Positions 19,951-31,529 of a stretch of DNA of 64,000 bases are shown piece by piece. The DNA lies in NCBI GenBank assembly GCA_951213105.1, contig OX578152.1, positions 69,663,180 through 69,727,179 on the forward strand. Reading direction: 5' to 3'. The translations under genes were made by a program, and so were the position numbers. The notes under the pieces are model-generated. The model did no database searches and was not told where the DNA came from. It saw nothing but the letters and a program-made list of their open reading frames with translations. Source of the DNA: Amaurobius ferox. Lineage: Eukaryota; Arthropoda; Arachnida; Araneae; Amaurobiidae. Each line of letters opens with the position of its first letter. The stretch's first letter is position 1.

Positions 19951-20430
19951 CTTCTCATACGTATGTAGTATCGAGAAAGTTTTGTTTTACCGAAAATTTT
20001 TGATTTTGAGATTATGATGCTAATATATGTTTTAAGACCTCCTGAACACTTTTTGGCTATTTTTGGAGTGATGTCCAACTATTTCTCTGATTTCTGTGGT
20101 CGATTTCTTGTGTACACAATGTCAGCCACAAATATTACTGGATTTTCACGAAACTTCATATACATACATAATACTTCATATACATACGTACATAAATGCG
20201 TATATACGTTATCAAAATGTTTAGAACTAGATAAAATTTTTTTAAATTCGAGAGGAAAATTTGAAGGTAAGTACATTGTTAAGTATGGTATCAATCGAAA
20301 TATTTTTTCAAGTCCTTTAAAGTGAAGGGCAACATACTATAATTGTACCCACAAGGCAGATTTTTCAATTTTTTTTTGTAAAATTTGAAAAAAAAAATGA
20401 TTTCAGGTATGAGAAAGTCGAATTGAGTCA
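19951..20430 (+). mobile_element. HINE-like element, family F copy 1
   Basis: Starts with CTTCTCATACGTATG...GAGAAAG, an inverted-repeat end, and finishes with TATGAGAAAGTCGAATTGAG, repeating the terminal motif as in families A and C. A diverged relative is at 61190-61490. Non-coding; the 103-codon ORF inside is not conserved in the relative. Confidence 0.45.
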
Positions 20431-21995
20431 CACACCAGTTAATTTATCTACCTATGCATAACCTGAGTTTTCTTGCGTAGCAGAAGAATACCGTATATAC
20501 ACTGGAGTATAGCGGACCGTGGGGGCGCTGATTGGCCGATTCTAAGACAACTGACAATTTTTTCAAAAAGGGACAGAGTTGGTGTCTGTAGGCGGTTAGC
20601 ATTTAAATTATTTGCAAGGAAATTAATTTTACTGTAGTATGTAATAAACACAACACATAGAAAATGCTTTCTATGTAGACAACGAATTTAAAATGTGACA
20701 AAATTAATGAAATCTATTCTTATTTAATTTCATCAGTAAAGATGAAAATAGTTTAAACAGTTTAATTTATATCGTCTCCTAACTGTTTTCTAACTGTTAG
20801 CAACTCATTGGAATTGTTTGACCCGTATTAATTATATCCCAGTTTGTATTTGACACCAATTTTGATAGTTTCCAGGTTTTGATTCGTTTAAGTCTTTTGC
20901 TGTCATCTTAATACGGAATTTCATTGGCGTTGCTCGTTTTAAAGCAATTAAAGCAAAGCGATTTTCGAAATTCTTTCTGAATATTTTTGAAGAAAACTTC
21001 TGGAATGGCAGTTTAATTATTTCTTACACTATACGAGAAACTTTATACCGGGGAGCGAAATATGCTATTAATCAGAATCGAGTTCTCGTATTAAAGTTGT
21101 GACTTACAAAAAGGAATTAAACCGAATAGTTTAAAGTGAAGACGGGCGCTGAACCATATGAATTACTTCTTGCCAATTATGGTAAGTAATCATAAAAGAA
21201 GTTCTCTTATAAAATTTTTCTCTCTAAATCAATCTCAATTTACGAAATATATTGTAGCAATAGTTTGCGGCAGCCGTGGAGGACATATAAATTCGAGATT
21301 AAACGGTTAGGCCAAAAGATATCTACGGGTTCGGAAGTATAATTTGAGAAGTCTTTCGCATGCAAGTTCCACTGGTAGATTGCCGAAATAAAAAAGGCTG
21401 TTTATGAAATGGTTAGTTAGAATCGAAAAAAAAAAAACTGGAATTAAAAAATAAATATGCTTAATTATATTGATGAAATATTTATTTAATATGTAATTTT
21501 TTAGAACAAAGAAATTTTAAGAACAAAGAATTTTTAGAACAACTCTATTTAATACGCGTAAAATTTTTTACTTTTTTTAACATTAGAACAGAAAAAAAGC
21601 AATACCTCGAGAACGGCTTGTGCATGAATTCTAAAATCACGTAGAAGGATTATATATATGGTACTATTAACTGAAATTATATTTTAAATGGCTAATGTTA
21701 TTATGATTTAAAAAAAAAATTGGCAAAACACATGTTGGGCTTTTTACGTTTACATCTTGCGAAAAATCTAAAACATTTTCGTTCATAGGATAATTTCTTC
21801 CGTAAGATAATTCCTACGGAAAGCTCGTTGGGTTGGAATAATTTTTTAATTTAAAGCTCGTTGAAAAGGGTGCTCGTTGAAAAGGGTGGTTTGATCATTC
21901 TGTTGTTAAAATGGAAATTGTGGTAATATTTTCGGTAGTTAAAGAACCGATTTGTGCGAAAGTCGCTCAAAGTACTGCTAAAACATAAAGTAACG
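20431..21995. other. No gene seen; decayed repeat pieces
   Basis: Around 21440-21640 there are weak similarities to the interior of family A elements (AATATGCTTAATTATAT, CTCGAGAACGGCT). Nothing else is recognisable. Confidence 0.3.
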
Positions 21996-22160
21996 ATTTC
22001 GAATTTAAAAAAAAATCTCACTGAGGCGCATTGCCCTGAGTCCTGAAGTACCTATGTACCAAATTTTATGGTCGCACGGCGCTTAGATTTTCCACTACAG
22101 ACGACATAAACAGACAGACAACCGAACAGAGCGACACAAAGGCATCTTAGACCTCTTATT
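21996..22160 (+). mobile_element. Small dispersed repeat, family G copy 1
   Basis: Similar in order of motifs to 58955-59170: 'CTCAAAGTACTGC', 'GTACCTATGTACCAAATTTTA', then a GACAGACA-type microsatellite and 'GACCTCTTAT'. Possibly another DINE-1-like fragment. Confidence 0.35.
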
Positions 22161-22199
22161 ATTATTAATTCGCCAGTGCACTCAAGGTCAATCGTTATG

Positions 22200-23000
22200 C
22201 GCATTTTTGTTCTGTCTGCATCTAAAATTTTTATTTCTGATTCATCCCGTTTAGTTATTCCTTTAATTATATCCAAGTACTGTTCACGGACATTTAACCC
22301 TGAAAAATCTGTTTTAAACAGAACATTTCCTGCTAATAGATTAGCTTACATTAGATTTCTTTCTCTTTGAATATTTCTTTAACTTAAAAATTAAGATCTT
22401 TGCAATTTAATAAGTGTTCGATTTGGGAATATTTTGAAACGATAAAATTGTTCAGTTTTTATGCTATTATGCATTTTAAGTAATTGGAAGATTAAATGTG
22501 TCATGTCTTTAGATCATTCTAGTTATTACATACTTTAAAAGAATTGTTGGAGTCCCTGTTTTTCAAGGGAAAAGATTTTCCTAAAGACTTTTTCTTAACC
22601 CAAAGTGCCTTAATTCTAAATCTTTCTTTTTTCTTAAAAGCAAATAATCAAAACTCTTAACGTTCAAGGTTTTGTACACAGACATAAAGGCTTAAAGGTA
22701 AATAACACTTTTATTAAAATAACTACAATGTCTCTTGCCTGAATAAACAATAACATAGTACTAGTGAAAATGACAATATACTGAAAAATACACATAAATA
22801 GTAATTCCCGTACTAATGGAAATACTACTCTAATATATAGTACTTGATTTACCCAAGACAAACATACTATATTACCTTCAAGTTATATGTCTAGGATCTC
22901 GGCAAACCGTACGTAATATTGAAAAACCTAAATGGCCGTCGACGTCTAGGCAGCTGGAATCTATAGACAAACTCGTCGAAACAGTAGCGGCATAATATAC
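22200..23000. other. No feature seen
   Basis: AT-rich, no supported ORF or repeat. Confidence 0.3.
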
Positions 23001-23010
23001 AAGTGAGTTT

Positions 23011-23372
23011 CTTCGAGAACGCTCTGATACAGAAACACTGATTCTATTCCACTATAGAATCCATAACTTTGCCAAGCTAAGGCTGCGATTGGTCACTGAA
23101 ATCTGAAAATTCTAAAAGGCTGTTAGTTAACAGGAAAACCAGAACTTAATGCAAATGAGGGAAATCATAACAGATAGGTTATTGTGACTCTCCAAGAACA
23201 TTCTGATGCCCAAACATTGTATATATCCCACTATAGAATCCGCAACTTTGCCAAGCTAGCCCTGTGATTGGTCACTGAAATATGAATATTCCAATAGGCT
23301 GTTTGTTCACAGAAAAATCAGAACTTAATGCAAATGAGGGAAATCATAACAAATAAGTTATTGTGACCTCAC
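23011..23372. repeat. Two-copy ~185-bp tandem duplication
   Basis: Both halves contain 'CCACTATAGAATCC', 'AACTTTGCCAAGCTA', 'GATTGGTCACTGAAAT' and 'CAGAACTTAATGCAAATGAG'. The second half starts near 23197. ATTGG (CCAAT box inverse) and ATGCAAAT (octamer) occur in each unit. Confidence 0.8.
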
Positions 23373-23964
23373 AAATTCATCGTTGCTTGTTTTTTCATGC
23401 CGTCCTTTTCATGATATTACTTAGAAGGTATTAATTTTAATTTTAACTACAACAATGTCTTTACTTATAAATATTAATATATCAAAACATATAAATATAA
23501 ATATATAGAAAGAGAATTTAAAAAATCGATGTTAGTTCCAGTCCGATGGATGCTAAATGGTTTTGCACAAATGACATCTTGTAAAATAAAACTCCAATAA
23601 AGTTCAATAAGTTTATTTTGTGTTTTAGTCGTCTCATTTGTTTCGTATATTATGGACATTTATAGTGGAAAATGTAAGCATCCATGATGTACTATATGCA
23701 TCAGAAGAAATAGGAGAGTTTAATCAACAAACACGAACGCAGTAAATACTCATGTTTCGGCACTTAATATCAAATTAATAAATTATTTACTAATACGTGC
23801 ATATTAATTCAAATAATAATCTATTCACACTTCGCATCAGATTGACGTTGTTAAATTGCGATTACAGTTGCCTTGGTTGCGCACGGGAGAAACGGAGAGC
23901 GGAATGATTTTTGTTCATCCAGATGTTTTGGAAATTGAGTGGTGTTATATGTATCCGTATTATT
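23373..23964. other. No feature seen
   Basis: AT-rich spacer before a family B element. Confidence 0.3.
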
Positions 23965-24894
23965 ACTTTCCTTATATATATAATGTATAAGGAAAGTATT
24001 GTGACGGGGTCGAAAATTCGAATTCGAGTTTTCGACTGGAGAGCACGTTTCAAGCATCCCTGATCACGAATCAAACATTTTTGAAGTGATGTCTGTGTGT
24101 GTGTGTGTGAAAGTATGTGTGTGTGTGTCAGTGAGTTTGTGGAGACGATAACTGACGAACGAATGGACCGATTCAAACGAAATATGGAAAAATCACAATC
24201 CGTAAACACTGGAAGCCTATTGTTTTTATACGCAATCGAATGTTCAAAACACCCCTAAATTTTCGAGTGAAATTTTGAAAAAATCGTCAAAAAATCAAAA
24301 CCGCCAATAAAGTTACACAAATACGCATTTCTTATGTAATTTTTTGTTAGAAAGCGATTGACATAAATTATAGAACGCTAACATGAACTGTTCTCGAGAT
24401 ATTGCACATTTTTAAAAAAAATTATCAAAAAGTTATATAAAATTAAAAAAAAATTCTATTGAGAAACATGTTCACTTTCCATATGTAATACAATGCGATA
24501 AATTTGGGGACATCATTCTCGTGGATCTAGCTCGTTCCATTCATGAAAAAGATACTTTGAGTAATGCTTTTGTATTTGAACGCCAATAATCATTTATCTG
24601 CTGTAAGAATAACTTATTTCTTCGTCCATAATGCTTGGCGAGATTTTGGCGACAAATTTGGCGGAATGTCGCTAACTTGGCGACATTTTTAATTGTTGCC
24701 AAATTAACAAAAATCTCCCCAAATTGATAAAAATGACGCTAAATCAATGAAAATGACGACTCATTGAAGAAAATTCAATATCTTGGAAAGAATATAAGTA
24801 TCTACTATAAGAATAACATTTCTTTTAACTGTAAAACTAGTAAATTCATTGCATTATATAAGGAAAGTCATGTGCTGCCCACATCAGATTTTTT
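23965..24894 (+). mobile_element. HINE-like element, family B copy 1
   Basis: Complete by layout: palindromic 5' end ACTTTCCTTATATATATAAT with inverted AAGGAAAGT, then 'GACGGGGTCGAAAATTCGA', a (GT)n microsatellite (24090-24129), AT-rich body, and 3' end AAGGAAAGTCATGTGCTGCC with ATGTG/CACAT hairpin and CAGATTTT. Its ends match family A ends, so A and B share transposition signals. Confidence 0.65.
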
Positions 24895-25924
24895 GCGTAG
24901 TGAGAGCTTGCTTAAGATCCGTGCTACTCAGGGTAATTTGTTCTAGTAGTACTATACAGGACTTCAATTCAAATCATGACCGTCCAAAAACATCTAAATC
25001 ATTTACAAACTTTCAATGACTGTTCGTTGACCATACATGATAATTCAGTCAGGGGTCTTAAAATTTGGGGGTCGTGGTTGCGTGAGTAGGTGATCATTTA
25101 AAATAGGGACAGTTAACACTATACAGAATAGTAAATTTTTGGTATTCCAAATAACTGTTTTTTAATAGGTTTTATTATATTTTGCAAAATTCTAAAACAC
25201 TAGCAAAGTCTGCATGTTTCGTGAGCTACTACCATTCAAGTCAACAGCGGCTATGTAAGGGAAACAGGAACATACGGGCATCAACCCCGCTGACCTTATT
25301 ATTCGTGCACCCTGGCCATCCAATATTAAGGTCGTGAAAAATAATTGTTGAACGGTCATGGGCACCAAATGTGGTGAAATTATTATCGTCAATATTTAGG
25401 TTTTAAATTATAATATTCATTTTGAAAGATTTTAAATAATATATCCGTGCGTATAGTGATAACTGCGTACATAGCATTTGTTCCTAGAATAACCCAGCAA
25501 ATTTTATCTCTAAAGAGCGAGTCAATCTTACTCAATCTGAAGAGTAAGTAAATCGTTGGTCATTGATCACACTATTGATCTTTTAAATTATATACTTATT
25601 TAGTTTGCACTCAATTAAAAATTGCATTTGCAAATAGTACTTATACAACAACAATTAATTTAATCTTTTTGAGAACAGACCTAAGAGGCGATGCGAGACC
25701 AGTAATATTTATTGAAATATCACAAAAGATTTCCTCTCGACCGTGTATTTACATTACATTAGAGATCACTGGCTTTGACTTTAGGTACATGGCACGCATC
25801 ATTTGGAGTTGGTTTTTATATCACTAGTTTTACTTTCGTCACAGCGAATATTTTATTTATTGTCCTCCATCGAGGGTTCTTTCCAATCTGCTCATCCTTC
25901 ATAGTTCGAAGCCTTTTTTCTAAC
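24895..25924. other. No feature supported
   Basis: A 66-codon minus-strand ORF at 25192-25392 has fairly normal composition, but no recognisable domain and no second exon; I do not call it. Confidence 0.3.
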
Positions 25925-26840
25925 TGCTCTTGTCCTTTCGTTCAGCAATCTTAATTTAATATTTACTTTGCTTCGGGGAAACACGCCTTCCTTGTTTTTG
26001 ATTGGCTTTGCTTCTCATGATAACTTAGGGTCGGTTCTGATTGGACCTCCATTCTGATGTAGCTTGTTCAAATCTTGCCCGGATGCATAGGTTACGCATA
26101 TGTAGGTACCGTGACTTTCCTATCAGACGATGTCATCACCAATTTGTGAATTTATGGGTCGAAAACTTTTCTCAACTAAAATGCCAATGCAGGTACCATT
26201 TCGTCTGACTCCTTTATTTATCTTGTTTTCTTTAGTGTATTACTTGAATTATATATTGCATTATTTAATCTCACAATTTTTATTTCTTATACGACTCCCT
26301 ATCCAAACATACATACTATATTATCCCCTAACATAACGCCATTAATTCACGCTCCATTAGATCCTCTAATAGTTTCTTTGTTTCAAGTTTTCAATTTCTG
26401 GTCATACTATGGGTTTGTTCACTCTAACTCATGGGTCATACAATTCAGCTCCAACTAATCTATCTATAAACATCAATTGCATTATTTAAAACATTCATTT
26501 GGAGATGAAGGGGGAAGCAAGTCTCTCTAACTCCATGGTTCCGAATTTTGAAATTGGAATGACCTCTCCATATTAACTTTCCTATTCAGCTGAATCATGG
26601 AGGTGGTCTTATCTCTAACTTTATGGGCAATTTTCCTTTTAGTCTTATGACCATGACCAAAAGAGGAAGTCCAATGTGAATCGCCCCTAAGCCATTATGC
26701 AGTGCAAGGCCAATCAAACACAAGAGAGGCGTGTTTCTCCGAAGCAAGGTAAAAAATAAAATTGAGATTACCTAACGAAAGAAAGCACAAGCAGATAGGA
26801 AGAGATGTGAAAAACAGGAGGACGAAAAAGTAGAAAAGGA
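25925..26840. repeat. Large imperfect inverted repeat with ~150-bp arms
   Basis: The left arm (about 25925-26055) and right arm (about 26660-26830) are reverse complements in long stretches, including 'TTTGCTTCGGGGAAACACGCC' against 'GGCGTGTTTCTCCGAAGCAAGG'. The 600 bp between has no recognised gene. Perhaps a foldback element or an inverted duplication. Confidence 0.55.
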
Positions 26841-26886
26841 AATTATGTTCGATATGACTAAATTTAAAAGATTGAATGGTGAAAAC

Positions 26887-27565
26887 TAGAGATGTGGGGC
26901 GGAAAAATTTGGTGGAAATTTTTTTCCCGGAAATAGAAAATTTTCCGCTATGTTTTCGAGAAAAATTTCAACTTTTTTTTCTCCTTAATTCATTTGAAAA
27001 TGAAATGTAATACTCTTTCTACACTGTTTTTTGAAAGTAGGTAACTTTACAAGAAGACTGATTATTTAGTTTTCTGATTTTGAGGAGGAAAGAGAATAAT
27101 GCTTTATTTTGTAAAAAAAAAAAAAAGAACTAAAAGGGTACACATGACATTTTACTCATTCTGAGAAGATTCATTTCAGAAGCCTATTCTTTCAGCAATT
27201 AATTCTGTAAAATTTATGAAAATATAATGAATATGGAATATTTTTGCAAGTTTTTCGACCGAAGGAAAGCACAGGCATAAAATATTAAATTGCAGCTGCT
27301 GACTTCAATATATATGTATTGGAAATTTTTGTGCAAAGAATAATTTTATATATTTCTAAATTTAAACCTTTCGTAAACCATATTATTTAATATGCATATG
27401 GCTATAGATCTAATGTAAGTCACTTTTAAAAATACTTTTAAAAGTCACTGGACATATTATTCTAGCTTAAATGTCATACTTAAGAATACGTTTAAAATTT
27501 TCCGGAAAGTTTACCTCTGAGGAAAATTTTCCATTGAAATTTTTTCCGGTAAACCCACATTTCTA
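26887..27565. mobile_element. Non-autonomous hAT-like MITE with target duplication
   Basis: Ends TAGAGATGTGGG and CCCACATTTCTA are inverted repeats with further inner GGAAAATTT similarity, flanked by GTGAAAAC (26879-26886) and GTGAAAAT (27566-27573), an 8-bp target duplication with one change. The 8-bp duplication and TAG-type ends fit the hAT superfamily; no transposase is inside. Confidence 0.65.
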
Positions 27566-27677
27566 GTGAAAATATGCGGAGTCGAACAAATTCGCTTCTT
27601 ATTGCCAAGTGCCCTAATTTGAAACCAGTGATCTGTAGTGAAGTTTAAATGTACACAAGGTGCGTAACAGCCACATA

Positions 27678-29075
27678 CACTACCCGACACAGAAAATGCA
27701 ACACCATGAAAGAGAGAATTGAGTGTGATGGTAAAGGACACACAGACATCGATGGCATATAAAAAATAAATGATATTAATTCCAGAAGATTAATGATATA
27801 CAGTAGTGGCATAGACAGGGTGATCGGTAGGAAGTAAGACTACTTCTTGCGGCGATTCGAAGAACAGATGCATTGAGCGTGCGTATAGTTTCCTGAGGGA
27901 TGGATGATCATATATCTTCAACCATCCTCCACAGGTCGTCCTCTGTTTGAGGCGAGGGCAGAGCAGTCAAACGACGGCCAATCACGTCCCATACATGCTC
28001 GATGAATGAGAGATCTGGAGACAGCGGAGGTCAAGGAAGAACCTAGATACCTTGCAAGTCTTGCTGATGGTTGCAGTATGCGGTCGCGCGTTATTTTGCT
28101 GCAAAACAGCATTTTGCAACCGCTGGAAGTAGGGAAGTGCAATCGGTAGCAGGATCTGATCCACATATCGTCGTGCCGTCATTGTGCCTCTGATACAAAA
28201 CAGAGGTGACCGGCTATCGAAGCCGATGGTACCCCAAACCATGATGCCGCGTTGTCGAGCAGTATGGCCTTCAACACTCGCAGCAGGATTAGATATGTTT
28301 CCACGCCGCCTCCTGACTCTCACACTACAACTGACATTCGACAAACGGAACAGAGACTCGTCGCTGAACACTACCCTGTCCCATTCAGTCGTCCAAGTGG
28401 CTCTGACCCGACACCATTGCAATCGTTTACGTCGGTGTCTCATCGTTAATGGCAGTCTTCGTAAAGGACTGTTTGAGTGCAAGTCGTTTTTGGCCAATCG
28501 TCGAGAAACTGTTTTCGCTGGTATTGGAACATCCAATGCAGTATGCAAATTCTGCAGAATGTCGACAGTCGTCGTTTGTGAGGCTGCCATCGCAAGTCTT
28601 CTAATATTCAATCAACGCGAGCTGACGTACATCTGGATGGACCTGTATTACAGCGGCGATTCACATGCTTTTCTTCAATTCGTCTTCTCCAACATCTTTG
28701 CACAGTAGACGCATCTACGCTTAATTCAGCGGCGATACACCGGTACGACTACAAAGCCGTACGTAGGCCTAAAATGAATTCCTTCACACGATCGTCCCAA
28801 TTCTGAAACGATTTTCGGAGTCGTCGTCCAGGCATCTTTTCAACAATGTGTCTTCTGAAACGAAAAACAGCTCGGGAAACGGGTTTCAGTAGGCGACAGA
28901 CAGTAACAACTGTTGTCTCATCTGTCATTTCCATCCATTTTATCCCGCGCTCTAATCACGTGATATACTTGCAGTTCAGATCATTTGCATACATCGGCTA
29001 GCTGCGTTTGTCTCGCTATTTGCATAATTATACGACCAAAGCAGCATGGTGTTACATCTTCTATGTCGGGTAGTG
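27678..29075 (-). mobile_element. Tc1-like DNA transposon with 31-bp terminal inverted repeats
   Basis: Left end CACTACCCGACACAGAAAAT and right end (reverse) CACTACCCGACATAGAAGAT match over about 31 bp with three differences. TA precedes the left end; the right flank reads TT, so the duplicated TA has changed. A broken transposase fills the interior on the minus strand. Confidence 0.85.
27910..28835 (-). pseudogene. Tc1-family transposase, broken
   Basis: DDE transposase that would cut and paste the surrounding element. The probable start is the ATG at 28833-28835, at the head of a basic Met-Pro-Gly-Arg-Arg-Leu leader. The region 27982-28611 is the longest open part: a basic paired-like DNA-binding half, then Phe-Ser-Asp-Glu-Ser with the first catalytic Asp, then a Trp-Gly-Thr-Ile segment. 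The second catalytic position reads Gln-Asn-Asn-Ala-Arg-Pro-His, that is Asn in place of Asp. The C-terminal Ile-Glu-His-Val-Trp-Asp with the catalytic Glu is in another frame (about 27990-28010), so a frameshift and a TGA separate it. Further breaks lie between 28611 and 28749. Not functional. Confidence 0.88.
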
Positions 29076-30240
29076 TTTTACAGTAAATGTATCGAGCATT
29101 AAACTATTTGATATTTCAGTAAATATTGTTTTATTTGGTCGCACATTTAAATTGTTTAATTGAAAGTTATTTGAATTTAGTTGAGGAATTTGCTCATGCA
29201 ACTTCCCGAAACCGGTTGTTTTTCAATTATTTTTTATATTCTTAATTCGATTTTGTTATATACGGGCTCCACTGTATTACAATAATAACATTTGAAACAT
29301 AAAATCTCTTTAGAGCTTAGTATAAATAAACTCTGAATCAAATAAAAATATATTTCAAAACATTTTTATCTCCTAGCGTTCGACATGCTCGCTGAAGTGT
29401 ATTTTTATTACTTTTAATCCTTAATCACAAAAAGATGAGATACAGCTCTGTTGCTATGGTAACCTAGTAACTGTAGTGAATTCTTTTTTTTCAGGACTTT
29501 CGTCTGTTTAATGTTTTAAATTTTCAGCGCAAACGATATTTATTATTTAGAAGAATATACTTACATTATAATATGAATATTCACGTAAAAGATTTCGTTC
29601 TCATTTTAATTTTTTAATTTTTATTTTTTTTAGTGAGAGAATTATATCATTACTAGCCATTTCTTCCCACATTTTGCGCACACGAAATGGTTACTGTTTT
29701 CTAAATGTGACATCTACACACTTAATAGAAGTTCTGCATACCGAAAAAAAAACTGTTTCAAATTTAAGCATAAAAATGGCGCAGAGTTTATATTTCTTTT
29801 AACATGGAAATTGTGCAATATTTCATCTCCTATCACTGCTAATTGCTTTATTTTTAACTTTTTCAGTTATTTTAATCTAAAAATCAATTAATTATAGCAT
29901 TATTTTACAATACTTTGATTTGAAGAACAAGCCAAAGAAAAAAAAAATTCGGTATTTGAAACTTAATTCGGTTAACATAGTTATCTCAATGGAACAAAAA
30001 CTATATATAAATTCATTGATAAAATATAATGATCGTCCGTTTTAGCTATAAATTGAAATATCTTGTTAAATAATCGATTGATTGTACAAAAAAAAATTAA
30101 GATATTTCTCTTTTGTGCATGATAGTATAAAAACGAATTTTGCGTGTTCAGCCGTTCTCGAATTATAGCTAAAAGAATGTTACAATAAAAAAAAATAGCG
30201 ATTTATAAATATTTCGAAAAAAATTACCAATTGCTAGATT
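29076..30240. other. No gene seen
   Basis: AT-rich. GTTGCTATGGTAAC at 29450-29463 matches the RFX X-box consensus but stands alone. Confidence 0.3.
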
Positions 30241-30640
30241 TTTCTCACGATTTGTAGGTCAAGTCCCACTTATAAGCAAAGTTTCAAGTCTCTACCTTTA
30301 GTAGTTTGGGTTGTGTAATTTAATCCGTACTTTTGAATTAATTTTTGAAGAAAAAAAATCAATAAAAATCAGGACCTTTATTAGAGATACATTTATAAAT
30401 ACTTCATACTTAATTTTTCATTATAAAATGAATAATAAAAATTTTTGAACGCTATCATGAACCGTTTTCGAGATATTGCACATTTTCCAAAAAAATTTAC
30501 CGAAAAAATTACATAAAATTAAAAAGTAGTTAGAATCCTCAGATATGCCCATTTTCTATTCGCCATGGTATGAAACAAATCTCTTAACACTATTTTTTCG
30601 GATTTAGTTTGTTCTATTTAAGAGATAAGGTACTTTTAAC
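30240..30640 (+). mobile_element. Family B HINE-like fragment, decayed
   Basis: Matches the interior of family B: 'GAACGCTATCATGAACCG', 'TCGAGATATTGCACATTTT' and 'TACATAAAATTAAAAA'. Both ends are missing. Confidence 0.45.
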
Positions 30641-30955
30641 GTCAAAGCTCTATTAAAATTAAACTTTTAATAGAGCGTGAAATACGTAATCAGAAAAATT
30701 TAGTTTGAAAGCCATTTAAGGCTGAATTAATTAGATTGTTGCAACAGTTTTACGTAATAGATGTAAAATTATTTGTCACAATCATTATCAGCATATTTCC
30801 CTCTGACCCCTTGAATGATATTAATGAAAGATAAACAAATATTAAGTGGAATTTTCACATATGCGGCGCCATGGGGGTGCTAGGGGTGCTTCTGCACCCC
30901 CATTACAAATTGCGCAAACACTCTTTCTTACTGCTCCCTATTTCAACAATTTTCA

Positions 30956-30958
<3 letters not shown>

Positions 30959-30988
<30 letters not shown>
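30959..30988. repeat. (TC)n microsatellite
   Basis: Fifteen CT dinucleotides, followed shortly by a T-rich run. A 7-bp GGGGTGC/GCACCCC hairpin lies just upstream at 30883-30900. Confidence 0.95.
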
Positions 30989-30992
<4 letters not shown>

Positions 30993-31056
30993 TTTTAAGT
31001 CTTTATTTTATTTATTTATTTTTTTACGGATTTATAATTTTTATTGTATTATGTAG

Positions 31057-31446
31057 TTGTTGTTGTTAAGACCCAGACCGTCCGACTTACCAGAAAGGTG
31101 TAAGGTAACCGTTTGGATGGCCGGGAAGTGCCAACCAATTTAGACCGAAAACCAGTGGGAGAGGCATCCACAGGGACCGTACCCTCTTTTCCCTACCACC
31201 AACCTCTCGGAAGGACTTACGGACCCACATGTTTAACGTGATCGTACTCCGCATGAACACGGCGGCAGTTGTGGCAGCGTGCGAATCCAGCGCGCAAACC
31301 ACCGGGCTACCGCGCCCGAAATGTGCCAACAGCACGCGGTGTTCACCCCAGGTGGTCACCCACTCAAGTTATAACCGCGCCTGATGCTGCTTGACTTCGG
31401 TGATTTAACGAGAACCGGTGTTTTCAGCAAGGTAGGGCTGTTGGCC
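31057..31446 (-). mobile_element. Chimeric 5S-rRNA/tRNA-headed SINE, complete
   Basis: Read on the minus strand: a complete 5S-like head (31446-31324), a shortened tRNA-like piece with A-box-like TAGCCCGGTGG (about 31323-31270), the family D body shared with six or more copies here, and an (AAC)n tail (31057-31074). It is flanked by 14-bp direct repeats, ATTGTATTATGTAG (31043-31056) and ATTGTATTGGGTAG (31447-31460), which match at 12 of 14 positions. The 5S start abuts the duplication exactly, so head, body and tail were inserted as one retroposed unit. Confidence 0.8.
31324..31446 (-). rRNA. 5S rRNA-like sequence forming the SINE head
   Basis: 123 bp closely following eukaryotic 5S rRNA on the minus strand: GGCCAACAGCC start, 'ACCGGTTCTCG', internal promoter box 'AAGTCAAGCAGCATC', 'GGTTATAACTTG', 'GTGGGTGACCACCTGGG' and 'CACCGCGTGCTGTTGGC' end able to pair with the start. 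There is no T-run terminator after its 3' end; transcription would run on into the SINE. It is therefore a retroposon head carrying a pol III promoter, not a ribosomal gene. Confidence 0.85.
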
Positions 31447-31529
31447 ATTGTATTGGGTAGTGAAAGTCCTGTTCTGCTCCTATCAGAATTTTTACGCTGT
31501 GTTCTAGCGAAGTTTCTATTTTACGTATT

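Noticed and set aside
28184..28708. 174-codon plus-strand ORF
   Set aside because: Antisense to the Tc1 transposase, which has clear family motifs on the minus strand.
31324..31446. Functional 5S rRNA gene
   Set aside because: No terminator T-run, fused to SINE sequence and enclosed in a retroposition target duplication, with several changes in conserved positions.
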